Positions 51,607 to 59,336 of a stretch of DNA of 64,000 nt are shown here, piece after piece. The number at the start of each line of letters is the position of its first letter. Within the stretch, counting starts at the first letter, position 1. The position numbers and the translations under genes were made by a program. The stretch is from Terrimonas ferruginea DSM 30193 (lineage in GTDB: Bacteria > Bacteroidota > Bacteroidia > Chitinophagales > Chitinophagaceae). The notes beneath the pieces were generated by a model. It was not told where the DNA came from and did not search any database. It saw nothing but the letters and a program-made list of their open reading frames with translations. The stretch lies in contig NZ_KE384399.1 of assembly GCF_000425585.1 (NCBI RefSeq), positions 227,969 to 291,968 of the forward strand, given 5' to 3'.

Positions 51607-52104
51607 TTATCCGCGGCGTCCGAGTTCCACTATCTGGCAATCGCGCATATCGAGGCCGTCGATGGTGAGTTTGACAAGTGTGCGCACTTTATGCCAGCCC
51701 TGTTTGCCTGCAGCTCCCGGGTTGATATGCAGGAATGACCGGTCCTGGTCGTAAATAACTTTCAGGATATGCGAATGGCCGCTGATGAACAATAAAGGTT
51801 GGTGTTCGTCGAGTGACTGACGTGTTTCGGGATTGTAACGTGGTGGTGCACCACCGATATGGCGCATCAATACTTTTACTTCTTCGCAATAAAAAACGGT
51901 TTCGAGCGGAAAACGATCCCGGATATCGCGGCCGTCGATATTGCCGTATACGCCTTTGAGTGGTTTGAATGCGGCGAGCTGATCCGCTAAGGCGATATTG
52001 CCGAAGTCGCCACCATGCCAGATTTCGTCACAATCTTCGAAATGGCGGAATACATTTTCATCTAAAAAACCATGTGTATCGGAAATAAGCCCTATGCGTT
52101 TCAT
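51607..52104 (-). CDS. metallophosphoesterase, YfcE/MJ0936 type
   Basis: 165 residues. All five metal-binding blocks are present: GLISDTHGF, HGGDFGN, GNIDGRD, HIGGAP-type RHIGGAPP, and ISGHSH with NPGAAG. The enzymes cleave phosphodiesters or phosphates with Mn or Ni; the physiological substrate is open. It is 32 bp upstream of the Tat-type aminotransferase on the same strand, so they may be co-transcribed. Confidence 0.92.
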   Translation of the reverse strand: MKRIGLISDTHGFLDENVFRHFEDCDEIWHGGDFGNIALADQLAAFKPLKGVYGNIDGRDIRDRFPLETVFYCEEVKVLMRHIGGAPPRYNPETRQSLDEHQPLLFISGHSHILKVIYDQDRSFLHINPGAAGKQGWHKVRTLVKLTIDGLDMRDCQIVELGRRG

Positions 52105-52193
52105 GGGGGAAAAATAGCCGTTATCAGTTAACTATTGTTTCGTTTGTTTTGTTTATTTCGAATATTTCGTTTATTTTTAGATAAATCGAATGT

Positions 52194-52649
52194 ATGAGCG
52201 TCACAGAGCCACTAAAAAAGCCGTCTAAAGCCGACCAGAAAATTGCCAGCCAATCTTATAACAGGCTGACATCAATTATAGGGCGGATTCATGCTGACCA
52301 GGCGGAAATTGAAATTGAAGAAACAAGGGATAAAATCAAAATCCCATTGAGTGCGTTGAAACTTTTAGGCGAGATATTAAAGGCCATGGGGCAAGGGAAA
52401 TTAATTTCTATTGTTCCTGTTGCAACGGAAGTTACTACCCAGGCAGCAGCCGAAATTATCGGTTGTTCAAGACCGCATTTAATAAAGCTGTTGGAGGAAG
52501 GTAAAATTCCTTTTATTAAAGTGGGGAAACATCGGAGAATAAAATTTGATGACGTTATCAAATACAAGAAACAAATGAAAGACCTGCAAAAGCAAAATAT
52601 TATCGATATAATGAATGCGGACGAAGAATCAGGTTTGTATGATTCATAG
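52194..52649 (+). CDS. HTH antitoxin of a PIN toxin-antitoxin pair
   Basis: 151 residues. Residues about 1-80 are helical and not in a named family. Residues about 82-130 are an excisionase/MerR-type winged HTH (TQAAAEIIGCSRPHLIKLLEEGKIPFIKVGKHRRIKFDDVIKYKKQ). The end overlaps the start of a PIN-domain gene by 11 bp. This is a known layout for a toxin-antitoxin unit, with the HTH protein binding its own promoter. The region is more AT-rich than its neighbours, and TTTCGAATATTTCG repeats lie just upstream (about 52140-52190), which may be operator sites. Both fit recent transfer. Confidence 0.85.
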   Translation: MSVTEPLKKPSKADQKIASQSYNRLTSIIGRIHADQAEIEIEETRDKIKIPLSALKLLGEILKAMGQGKLISIVPVATEVTTQAAAEIIGCSRPHLIKLLEEGKIPFIKVGKHRRIKFDDVIKYKKQMKDLQKQNIIDIMNADEESGLYDS

Positions 52650-53202
52650 TGTCAAATTTATTGCGGTATTAGACACCAATGTCATCTATCCGCTGATCAT
52701 CCGGGATATATTATTCTGGTTTGCTCATTACAATCTCTACACACCAAAATGGAGTGAAAATATTTTTGATGAATGGAGGAGAGTAATGATAGCGAAAGGG
52801 GTTACGATAGCGGACTCCAATAAAAGGATTGATAAAGCTAATGCCGCTTTTCCTGATGCATTGGTGGAGAATTACAAAGCCTTAATCAATCATTTGGAAC
52901 TGCCCGATGAAGATGACCGGCACGTAATGGCAGCAGCTATAAAAACGAATGCTCATCTTATTGTGACAAACAACCTTCGGGATTTTCCTGAAGCCTATTT
53001 GCAGTCGTTTGGTTTGAGCGCTAAATCAGCGGATGATTTTTTGACTGATATTATCGATATCAATCAGGATCAGGCCGTAGACGCATTTAAAGAAATGGTG
53101 TTGAACAAGAAAAACCCTGCGATGGATGAATTTGAAGTACTGGACCAACTACGAAAGGCAGGCTTAAAAGCCACCGCCAATTACCTCCATTCTCTGTTGT
53201 AA
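52639..53202 (+). CDS. PIN-domain ribonuclease toxin
   Basis: 187 residues from the ATG at 52639, which overlaps the antitoxin stop. The PIN_3/PF13470-type acidic residues are present: D12 in VLDTNVIYP, E40 in WSENIFDEW, D91-D92 in PDEDDRHVMAAA, and D114 in TNNLRDFP. The C-terminal ~60 residues extend beyond the catalytic domain and may bind the antitoxin. PIN toxins cut tRNA, rRNA or mRNA. Longer than the classical VapC (~130 residues). Role as toxin is inferred from the pair. Confidence 0.87.
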   Translation: MIHSVKFIAVLDTNVIYPLIIRDILFWFAHYNLYTPKWSENIFDEWRRVMIAKGVTIADSNKRIDKANAAFPDALVENYKALINHLELPDEDDRHVMAAAIKTNAHLIVTNNLRDFPEAYLQSFGLSAKSADDFLTDIIDINQDQAVDAFKEMVLNKKNPAMDEFEVLDQLRKAGLKATANYLHSLL

Positions 53203-53229
53203 AAAAGTAACTGTCCTACCGGAAAACCG

Positions 53230-53237
53230 TAACTTTG
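53230..53237 (+). promoter_or_regulatory. -7 promoter box with no full gene behind it
   Basis: TAACTTTG, a perfect match, 17 bp before the ATG at 53255. It drives only a 37-codon frame that runs into a heptamer array, suggesting that a promoter and gene start survived while the rest of the gene was lost. Confidence 0.45.
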
Positions 53238-53254
53238 AAAGACAACGATTGAAC

Positions 53255-53368
53255 ATGCCCTTCCATCGCAATTTTATCTACTACATCGATAAGCGCCGCT
53301 GGAAATATTATTTCCTCATGGTGTCGCTGGAACTCGTCCGGCGGGGCAATAAGTCAATAGGTGAATAA
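53255..53368 (+). pseudogene. possible gene remnant, 37 codons
   Basis: A frame MPFHRNFIYYIDKRRWKYYF then LMVSLELVRRGNK, with Arg, Tyr and Trp content like a real protein, preceded by a good promoter box. It changes to heptamer repeat sequence at about 53345 and stops at 53366. I read it as the start of a gene truncated by the repeat array, or a tiny real protein. It is not recognisable. Confidence 0.35.
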
Positions 53369-53448
53369 GTGAATAAGTCAATGGCTGTCTTACTTATGAC
53401 TTAAAACTTATTACTCCCTCATTTTCAAATTATCAAATTTTCAAATCA
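53347..53448. repeat. mosaic heptamer arrays before hmgA
   Basis: GTCAATAGGTGAATAAGTGA units, AATGGCTGTCTTACTT (inverse joint), CTTAAAACTTATTACT, then TTTTCAAATTATCAAATTTTC units ending 4 bp before the hmgA start. Confidence 0.75.
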
Positions 53449-53452
53449 GCAT

Positions 53453-54610
53453 ATGCCTCATTATCATTCTCTGGGCAGCATTCCGCATAAGCGGCATACC
53501 CAGTTTCGTAAACCCGACGGCGGATTGTATTCAGAACAATTGTTCTCTACCGAAGGGTTTTCCAACGACTACTCCTTATTATACCATATTCATCCGCCCA
53601 CGCAGATCATCAAAACCGAACCGCAGATCAGTGTGGCGCCGGAAATAGCGGAAGAGCGGATGTTGCAGCACCGCAGTTTCGAAGGGTTTAACGTAAAACC
53701 CAAAGCAGATTTCCTGGAAAGCCGTGTACCGGTGCTGGTGAACAACGACTGTCATATCGTGCTGGCTGCTCCGCAGCAAAGTATGCGGGATTATTTCTAT
53801 AAAAATGCCGATGCCGACGAAATGATTTTCGTGCATGAGGGGCAGGGTGTATTGCGCACCATGTACGGGGAGTTGCCTTTTAGCTATGGCGATTACCTGG
53901 TTATTCCACGGGGTACCATTTACCAGATCGAATTTGCGGACGCCAACAACCGGTTATTCATTGTGGAGTCGTTTAGCCCCATCCGTTATCCAAAGCGCTA
54001 TTTAAGTAAATATGGCCAGTTGCTGGAGCATTCCCCGTACTGCGAACGTGATATACGCCCGCCACAAAATCTGCCGAGTTTTGACGAAAAAGGCGATTTC
54101 CTGATCCGCGCCAAGAAAAAAGGCGTTTTATATGGCCTGCATTACGGTACGCATCCGTTCGACGTGATCGGCTGGGACGGCTGCTGTTATCCGTATGCTT
54201 TTTCGATCCATGATTTTGAGCCGATCACCGGGCGTGTGCACCAGCCGCCGCCGGTACACCAGACATTCGAAGCCCACAATTTTGTGGTGTGCTCGTTTTG
54301 TCCCCGCCTGTTCGATTACCATCCGCAGGCGATTCCGGCACCTTATAATCACAGCAATATCGACAGTGACGAGGTGCTATATTATGTAGACGGGGATTTT
54401 ATGAGCCGGAAAAATGTAACGCGCGGGATGATCACCTTGCACCCGGCGGGCATTCCGCATGGGCCGCATCCGGGTTCGGTGGAGAAAAGTATCGGGGCGA
54501 AAGAAACGAAGGAACTGGCGGTAATGGTGGACACTTTTCACCCGCTGATGTTGACCAAGGCAGCATTGGATATTGAAAATCAAGGATATGTAATGAGTTG
54601 GGCAGAATGA
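53453..54610 (+). CDS. hmgA: homogentisate 1,2-dioxygenase
   Basis: 385 residues, Bacteroidota type. Opens the ring of homogentisate to maleylacetoacetate in tyrosine breakdown with Fe(II). Seen: MPHYHSLGSIPHKRHTQFRKP at the start, an oxygenase-like cupin with EGQGVLRTMYGELPFSYGDYLVIPRGTIYQIEF, DVIGWDGCCYPYAFSIHDFEPITGR, and HxxxxxE-like PPVHQTFEAHNFVVCSFCPR with HPAGIPHGPHPG. No other tyrosine-catabolic gene (hppD, fah) lies nearby. The ATG at 53453 follows a heptamer array. Confidence 0.93.
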   Translation: MPHYHSLGSIPHKRHTQFRKPDGGLYSEQLFSTEGFSNDYSLLYHIHPPTQIIKTEPQISVAPEIAEERMLQHRSFEGFNVKPKADFLESRVPVLVNNDCHIVLAAPQQSMRDYFYKNADADEMIFVHEGQGVLRTMYGELPFSYGDYLVIPRGTIYQIEFADANNRLFIVESFSPIRYPKRYLSKYGQLLEHSPYCERDIRPPQNLPSFDEKGDFLIRAKKKGVLYGLHYGTHPFDVIGWDGCCYPYAFSIHDFEPITGRVHQPPPVHQTFEAHNFVVCSFCPRLFDYHPQAIPAPYNHSNIDSDEVLYYVDGDFMSRKNVTRGMITLHPAGIPHGPHPGSVEKSIGAKETKELAVMVDTFHPLMLTKAALDIENQGYVMSWAE

Positions 54611-54664
54611 ACGGGCGTTCGTAAAAAAGTGGAAAAAAGGGCAGGAAACCTGACGTAAATGCAG

Positions 54665-54672
54665 TAAATTCG
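54665..54672 (+). promoter_or_regulatory. -7-like promoter box
   Basis: TAAATTCG, one change from TAnnTTTG, 22 bp before the ATG at 54695. Confidence 0.5.
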
Positions 54673-54694
54673 GATAAACAAAAACGATAAAGCC

Positions 54695-55096
54695 ATGGTA
54701 AAGTTATCCGAAATGAAGGCCGGTGATCTGGTGAAGGTGGATGATGAGGGCGTAGATCGGCAGGGAATAGTGGTTCGCGTAAGCAACGACGACCACAAGG
54801 TTCTGATAGACAATGGAATTCAGGAATTCTGGTTTGCGCCTGACAAATTATTTGCCATTCCGCTGGATGAAGCGCAATTGGGGCGGCTGGGTTTTGAAAA
54901 GGAGCCTTTAGGGGCAGGGATGAAGTACCTGAAAGGGCCTTTCCGGCTGGTGACCCCTGTAAAGGATGACTTTTCCAATGTGGAGATGTGGTACCGCGAA
55001 GACAAGCGTCATTTCTCCCGTCCGTTGTCGGTGCATGAGCTGCAGAACCTTCATATGCAGATGACGAAGGTTCCGCTGGATCTCGTACATGCCTGA
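54695..55096 (+). CDS. conserved-looking protein, function unknown
   Basis: 133 residues. The first ~50 have an SH3-like barrel pattern (MKAGDLVKVDDEGVDRQGIVVRVSNDDHKVLIDNGIQEFWFAPDKL). The second half (about 60-133) has a mixed fold with VEMWYREDKRHF and a helical end. Small DNA/RNA- or protein-binding role is possible, but no family is recognised. It precedes the infA-rpoA operon. Confidence 0.6.
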   Translation: MVKLSEMKAGDLVKVDDEGVDRQGIVVRVSNDDHKVLIDNGIQEFWFAPDKLFAIPLDEAQLGRLGFEKEPLGAGMKYLKGPFRLVTPVKDDFSNVEMWYREDKRHFSRPLSVHELQNLHMQMTKVPLDLVHA

Positions 55097-55123
55097 TTTT
55101 GATTAAATTATCGCAAAAAGTCT

Positions 55124-55172
55124 TACATTTGTGGAATAACCCGGAAAAAGAGTCCGGGTTATTTCTTTTTTT
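55124..55172 (+). ncRNA. candidate tiny promoter-terminator transcript
   Basis: TACATTTG (55124-55131) is a perfect -7 box with a TTG 22 bp upstream; 3-4 bp later begins a strong terminator hairpin (AATAACCCGG with CCGGGTTATT, 55135-55163, followed by TTCTTTTTTT). Together they would give a short RNA of about 35 nt. It may also be just the terminator of the upstream gene with a chance box. Confidence 0.3.
55135..55172 (+). terminator. intrinsic terminator before infA
   Basis: Perfect 10-bp stem AATAACCCGG / CCGGGTTATT, loop AAAAAGAGT, T-rich tail. It separates the 54695-55096 gene from the ribosomal protein operon. Confidence 0.9.
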
Positions 55173-55185
55173 ATCTATATAGTCA

Positions 55186-55193
55186 TATCTTTG
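55186..55193 (+). promoter_or_regulatory. -7 promoter box of infA
   Basis: TATCTTTG, a perfect match, 16 bp before the ATG at 55210. Confidence 0.65.
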
Positions 55194-55209
55194 CAGCCCT
55201 AAAAATCAT

Positions 55210-55428
55210 ATGTCGAAACAAGCCCTTATAAAACAAGATGGTGTGATCCTCGAAGCCCTTTCGAACGCAATGTTCAGGGTGAAGCTGGAGAACGGCCATG
55301 AGATCGTGGCGACGATTTCCGGTAAGATGCGTATGCACTATATCCGGATCCTGCCAGGTGATAAAGTGGGCGTCGAGTTGTCGCCATATGATCTGACAAG
55401 AGGAAGAATCAACTTCAGATACAAATAA
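55210..55428 (+). CDS. infA: translation initiation factor IF-1
   Basis: 72 residues, the canonical length. S1/OB fold; [41 protein letters not shown] is diagnostic. Binds the A site of the small subunit in initiation. First gene of the cluster infA-rpmJ-rpsM-rpsK-rpsD-rpoA-rplQ; secY and upstream ribosomal genes are not adjacent, so this is the end part of the usual spc/alpha order. Confidence 0.97.
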   Translation: MSKQALIKQDGVILEALSNAMFRVKLENGHEIVATISGKMRMHYIRILPGDKVGVELSPYDLTRGRINFRYK

Positions 55429-55436
55429 TTTGAGTC

Positions 55437-55553
55437 ATGAAAGTAAGAGCATCCATCAAAAAAAGAAGTGCAGACTGCAAGATCGTACGTCGTAAAGGCA
55501 AGCTGTACATTATTAACAAGAAGAACCCACGCTTCAAGCAGCGTCAGGGCTAA
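55437..55553 (+). CDS. rpmJ: 50S ribosomal protein L36, zinc-free type
   Basis: 38 residues, [21 protein letters not shown] then a Lys-rich half. Only one Cys (C14) of the usual C-x2-C-x12-C-x4-H set remains; Ser/Ala, Asn and Phe replace the others. It therefore cannot bind zinc as the classic form does. Begins 8 bp after infA and is not long enough to be noticed in a coarse search for frames. Confidence 0.93.
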   Translation: MKVRASIKKRSADCKIVRRKGKLYIINKKNPRFKQRQG

Positions 55554-55656
55554 GATGACCGGTTGTGTCTGCAATTACGGAAGGTCTGTGTGAAAGGACT
55601 TTCGGACGGACGACTTTCCGGGATTAATTAAACTAACAACAAACAACAAATAGACT

Positions 55657-56037
55657 ATGGCTCGTATTGCCGGTGTTGACTTACCAAAAAACAAAAGAGG
55701 CGAAATCGGTCTGACGTACATCTACGGTATCGGACCCGCTACTGCCAAATACATTCTTGACAAGCACAATATCAGTCGCGACAAGAAAGTAAATGAGTGG
55801 AATGACGATGATCTGAATGCTATCCGTACAACCATTACGGAAGAGCTGAAGGTTGAAGGTCAATTGCGTTCTGAGGTACAGATGAGCATCAAGCGTTTGC
55901 TGGATATCGCCTGCTACCGTGGTCTGCGCCACCGCAGAGGCCTGCCGGTTCGTGGTCAGCGTACCAAAACCAACAGCCGTACACGTAAGGGCAAGCGTAA
56001 GACAGTTGCCGGTAAGAAGAAGGCTACAAAGAAGTAA
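55657..56037 (+). CDS. rpsM: 30S ribosomal protein S13
   Basis: 126 residues. [34 protein letters not shown] at the start and the C-terminal [34 protein letters not shown] are canonical. Contacts tRNA and the head of the small subunit. The Lys-rich tail is typical for Bacteroidota. A 103-bp gap follows rpmJ. Confidence 0.97.
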   Translation: MARIAGVDLPKNKRGEIGLTYIYGIGPATAKYILDKHNISRDKKVNEWNDDDLNAIRTTITEELKVEGQLRSEVQMSIKRLLDIACYRGLRHRRGLPVRGQRTKTNSRTRKGKRKTVAGKKKATKK

Positions 56038-56049
56038 TCCAAATAAGTG

Positions 56050-56080
56050 ATTGGCAGTATGCGTTTGCATTACTGCCAAT
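56050..56080 (+). promoter_or_regulatory. stable hairpin in rpsM-rpsK spacer
   Basis: ATTGGCAGT and its reverse complement ACTGCCAAT (56050-56058 with 56072-56080), extended by TGC/GCA near the loop GTTT, make a strong stem of about 13 bp. No T tract follows, so it is not a plain terminator; it lies in a 173-bp gap that is unusually long between these two genes. It could be an operon-internal regulatory site, for example for S4. Confidence 0.5.
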
Positions 56081-56210
56081 TGCTGTTTAGATATAGCACC
56101 TTTTTTACGGACCGGATTCGGATGCCCAATGGTGCGGGAGCAGGATTGGTCCGGACTGGTGATGAAAATCATCAGTGAAATAAACAGAAGATTACCTCCA
56201 AAAAACAAAA

Positions 56211-56615
56211 ATGGCAAAAGCACAACAGAACAGCGCGAAAGCCGCTGCCAAGAAAAGAGTAGTGAAAGTGGACGCTTACGGCGATGCACATATCTCTGCT
56301 ACTTTCAACAACATCATTATTTCACTGACCAACAAAAATGGTCAGGTTATTTCATGGAGCAGCGCCGGTAAAATGGGCTTCAAAGGTTCCAAGAAAAACA
56401 CTCCTTATGCCGCTCAGATGGCCGCTAACGATGCAGCTAAAACTGCATTTGATGCTGGTCTGAAGCGTGTAGACGTTTACGTGAAAGGCCCCGGTGCCGG
56501 TCGCGAAAGCTCTATCCGTTCGCTGTCTCAGTCAGGCATCGAGATCGTAATGATCAAGGACGTAACTCCGCTGCCACACAATGGCTGCCGTCCCCCCAAG
56601 AAAAGAAGAGTGTAA
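56211..56615 (+). CDS. rpsK: 30S ribosomal protein S11
   Basis: 134 residues. [45 protein letters not shown] and the end [13 protein letters not shown] are diagnostic. Part of the platform of the small subunit. The N-terminal ~20 residues are Ala/Lys-rich, as usual in the phylum. Confidence 0.97.
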   Translation: MAKAQQNSAKAAAKKRVVKVDAYGDAHISATFNNIIISLTNKNGQVISWSSAGKMGFKGSKKNTPYAAQMAANDAAKTAFDAGLKRVDVYVKGPGAGRESSIRSLSQSGIEIVMIKDVTPLPHNGCRPPKKRRV

Positions 56616-56620
56616 GAAAG

Positions 56621-56697
56621 TAGTAAGTCTTAAGTTATAAGTAATAAGTTCTTTGAACCGATACTTAAAACTTACTACTTATCACTTATTACTCAAG
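56621..56697. repeat. heptamer arrays between rpsK and rpsD
   Basis: GTAAGTCTTAAGTTATAAGTAATAAGTTC units on the left and CTTAAAACTTACTACTTATCACTTATTACT on the right, each the inverse of the other in base pattern, with TTGAACCGATA between; they could pair as a long imperfect hairpin. Located inside a highly expressed ribosomal operon. Confidence 0.75.
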
Positions 56698-56812
56698 ACA
56701 TATTTGAGCCAGGTTTGGTTTCATTTCCAACAAAGGGTGTACGATTGATTTTTTAAAAGCTTTTTACTGATCGTTGCACCGGTTTCTAAAAAAGCTTAAA
56801 TGAACAACTACT

Positions 56813-57418
56813 ATGGCACGTTACAAAGGTCCAAAGACCAAGATTTCCCGTATTTTCGGAGAGCCCATTCTGGGCAATGGTAAATGGTTGGGTAAAAACA
56901 GCAATCCTCCCGGCCAGCATGGCGAAAAACGCAAGCGTAAAACCCTAGGTGAATACGCGCTTCAGCTGCGTGAAAAGCAGAAAGCGAAGTACACTTATGG
57001 TATTCTGGAAAAGCAATTCCGCAAAACTTTTGAAGAGGCATCACGTCGTAAAGGCGTAACTGGTGAAAACCTCATCAAGTTGCTGGAAGCCCGTCTGGAC
57101 AACACTGTCTACCGCATGGGTATTGCTCCTTCCCGTCCTGCTGCGCGTCAGCTGGTTAGCCACAAACACGTTGAAGTAAACGGCCAGGTAGTGAACATTC
57201 CTTCCTACCAACTGAAAGCCGGTGATGTAATCACCATCAAAGAAGGCAGCCGCGAGCGCACTTCTATCACCAGCGTGGTACGTGGTAAGAACCCTAAATT
57301 CAGCTGGCTGGATTGGAACGAAACAGAGCTCAAAGGAACTTTCATCACTTATCCAGAGCGTGAAAGTGTTCCTGAAAACATCAAGGAGCAACTGATCGTA
57401 GAACTTTACAGCAAGTAA
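56813..57418 (+). CDS. rpsD: 30S ribosomal protein S4
   Basis: 201 residues, normal. MARYKGPKTKISRIFGEPILG, the S4 RNA-binding domain LEARLDNTVYRMGIAPSRPAARQLVSHKHVEVNGQVVNIPSY and the C-terminal YPERESVPENIKEQLIVELYSK are as expected. S4 starts assembly of the small subunit and often represses its own operon. The N-terminal zinc-type Cys are absent (zinc-free form). Confidence 0.97.
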   Translation: MARYKGPKTKISRIFGEPILGNGKWLGKNSNPPGQHGEKRKRKTLGEYALQLREKQKAKYTYGILEKQFRKTFEEASRRKGVTGENLIKLLEARLDNTVYRMGIAPSRPAARQLVSHKHVEVNGQVVNIPSYQLKAGDVITIKEGSRERTSITSVVRGKNPKFSWLDWNETELKGTFITYPERESVPENIKEQLIVELYSK

Positions 57419-57426
57419 TAAAATCT

Positions 57427-57443
57427 GACGGCCACGTGCCGTC
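57427..57443 (+). other. small hairpin between rpsD and rpoA
   Basis: GACGGC and GCCGTC with loop CACGT, followed by ATTTTG. Too short a T run for a sure terminator; perhaps an attenuator or RNA-processing site between rpsD and rpoA. Confidence 0.4.
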
Positions 57444-57485
57444 ATTTTGCTGCGATTCCCAACATTTAAAAATTAAATCTGAAAT

Positions 57486-58487
57486 ATGGCAATTTTGAAT
57501 TTCCAGAAGCCGGATAAAATCATCCTGCAAAAGGCGACAGATTTCGAAGCTCAGTTTGAGTTCCGTCCGCTGGAGCCTGGTTTTGGCGTCACCATCGGTA
57601 ATGCACTGCGTCGTGTATTGCTGAGTTCCCTGGAAGGTTATGCAATCGTGGGTGTAAAGATCGAAGGTGTTGACCACGAGTTTGCAACCATGAAAGGTGT
57701 AAGCGAAGACGTTGTGGAAATTTTCCTCAATCTGAAGCAGGTTCGCTTCAAGAAAGTCGTAGAACACGAGGTGGCCAACGAGAAGATCGTTCTGTCGCTG
57801 AAGAATAAAACTGAATTCACTGCCGGTATGATCGGAGAAGGCACACATTCCTTCCAGATCATGAACCCCGAACTGCTGATCTGCACACTCGATTCTTCCG
57901 CTAAAATGGATATCGAACTGACTATCGGTAAAGGTCGTGGTTACGTTCCTGCAGAGGAAAACAAACCCAAAGATGCGCCTATCGGTTACATCGCGATCGA
58001 CTCTATCTTCACGCCGATCAAGAACGTGAAATACAGCATCGAGAATACCCGTGTGGAACAACGCACCGACTATGAGAAACTGATCATGGAAGTATCTACC
58101 GATGGTACCATCCATCCGGAAGAAGCGGTGAAGCAAGCTTCCCGTATCCTGATCCAGCACCTCATGATCATCACCGACGAAAACATCACTTTCGACAATA
58201 AAGAAGAGAAGAAAGAAGACCTCGTAGACGAGCAAACACTCCAGCTCCGCAAAGTGCTGAAGACTCCGCTCGAAGACCTGGATCTCTCTGTTCGCGCCTT
58301 CAACTGTCTGAAAGCTGCAAAAATCAATTCACTGAGCGAACTCGTTCAATACGAACAGGAAGACCTGATGAAGTTCCGCAACTTCGGTCAGAAGTCTCTT
58401 GCAGAGATCGAACAAGTACTCAGCGAAAGAGGTCTCGGATTCGGAATGGATCTGCAGAAACTCGGCGTTGATAAAGATGAACTTTGA
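57486..58487 (+). CDS. rpoA: DNA-directed RNA polymerase subunit alpha
   Basis: 333 residues. N-terminal assembly domain (PLEPGFGVTIGNALRRVLLSSLEGYAI) and the C-terminal UP-element domain (TPLEDLDLSVRAFNCLKAAKINSLSELVQYEQEDLMKFRNFGQKSLAEI) are both complete. One subunit of RNA polymerase, present in two copies. Position after rpsD and before rplQ is standard. Confidence 0.98.
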   Translation: MAILNFQKPDKIILQKATDFEAQFEFRPLEPGFGVTIGNALRRVLLSSLEGYAIVGVKIEGVDHEFATMKGVSEDVVEIFLNLKQVRFKKVVEHEVANEKIVLSLKNKTEFTAGMIGEGTHSFQIMNPELLICTLDSSAKMDIELTIGKGRGYVPAEENKPKDAPIGYIAIDSIFTPIKNVKYSIENTRVEQRTDYEKLIMEVSTDGTIHPEEAVKQASRILIQHLMIITDENITFDNKEEKKEDLVDEQTLQLRKVLKTPLEDLDLSVRAFNCLKAAKINSLSELVQYEQEDLMKFRNFGQKSLAEIEQVLSERGLGFGMDLQKLGVDKDEL

Positions 58488-58670
58488 TTAATTTGAGAAT
58501 TTGATATTTGAAGATCAGCCAATTAATTTTCAAATTATCAAATTCTCAAATTGTCTAATTAAATAGTAAGTAGGTTGTAATTCCTTGACACGGTACAACC
58601 GAAATTTTAAAACCCGGTTTGATAAAATGAGAATCATCAAATTTTCAAATTATCAAATTCTCAAATTAAA
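58488..58670. repeat. heptamer arrays between rpoA and rplQ
   Basis: TTAATTTGAGAATTTGATATTTG units followed by the inverse-pattern TTTTCAAATTATCAAATTCTC (58526-58550), and again AATTTTCAAATTATCAAATTCTCAAATT at 58638-58666, which nearly touches the rplQ start. Both arrays share AAATTATCAAATTCTCAAATT exactly. Confidence 0.75.
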
Positions 58671-58675
58671 ACGTC

Positions 58676-59173
58676 ATGCGTCACGGAGACAAAATTAACA
58701 ACCTCGGCCGTACCAAAGCACACCGCGAGGCCCTGCTGTCTAACCTGGCTTGCCAGTTGATCCAGCACAAACGTATCGTTACTACCCTGGCTAAAGCCAA
58801 AGCATTGCGCAAGTTCGTAGAGCCACTGATCACTAAGGGTAAAGAAAATACCACGCACCAGCGTCGTATCGTGTTCAGCTACCTGCAGGACAAAGAAGCT
58901 ATCAAAGAACTTTTCGGCGCTGTCGCTGAAAAAGTTGGTGGCCGTCCCGGTGGTTACACACGTATCCTCAAACTCGGCGCACGTCCTGGTGACAACGCTG
59001 AGAAAGCGCTGATCGAACTGGTTGACTTCAACGAAGTATATGGTAAAGGTGCTGATGAAGCGAAAACCGCTACCAAACGTACACGTCGTGCAGGTGGAGC
59101 CAAAAAGAAAGCGGAAGAAACACCAGCTGCTGAAACAGCTGCTCCGGCCGCAGAAGAAACTACCGCAGAGTAA
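58676..59173 (+). CDS. rplQ: 50S ribosomal protein L17
   Basis: 165 residues. [37 protein letters not shown] and [27 protein letters not shown] are diagnostic. The last ~45 residues form an Ala/Glu/Lys-rich extension ([23 protein letters not shown]) not found in E. coli but frequent in Bacteroidota. Last gene of the operon, followed by a strong terminator. Confidence 0.97.
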   Translation: MRHGDKINNLGRTKAHREALLSNLACQLIQHKRIVTTLAKAKALRKFVEPLITKGKENTTHQRRIVFSYLQDKEAIKELFGAVAEKVGGRPGGYTRILKLGARPGDNAEKALIELVDFNEVYGKGADEAKTATKRTRRAGGAKKKAEETPAAETAAPAAEETTAE

Positions 59174-59196
59174 TTCTCTATATCAAGGTTTTGATA

Positions 59197-59226
59197 ATGC
59201 CCCCGGATTTCCGGGGGCATTTTTTT
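59197..59226 (+). terminator. intrinsic terminator of the ribosomal operon
   Basis: Perfect 10-bp stem ATGCCCCCGG / CCGGGGGCAT, loop ATTT, T6. It lies 24 bp past rplQ. Confidence 0.95.
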
Positions 59227-59336
59227 GATCATTTTTCTGCGTTAACCGTACAGGCGTTTGTCACAAAATGGTTTAACTTCAGGCATCGACCCGCTGCTTG
59301 CCTCTTTTTACGATGCTTTTTTAAAACACTGTTTAC

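Noticed and set aside
57381..58235. 284-codon open frame opposite rpoA
   Set aside because: Antisense to rpoA, an essential gene with both domains intact; Phe/His/Asp-rich antisense pattern.
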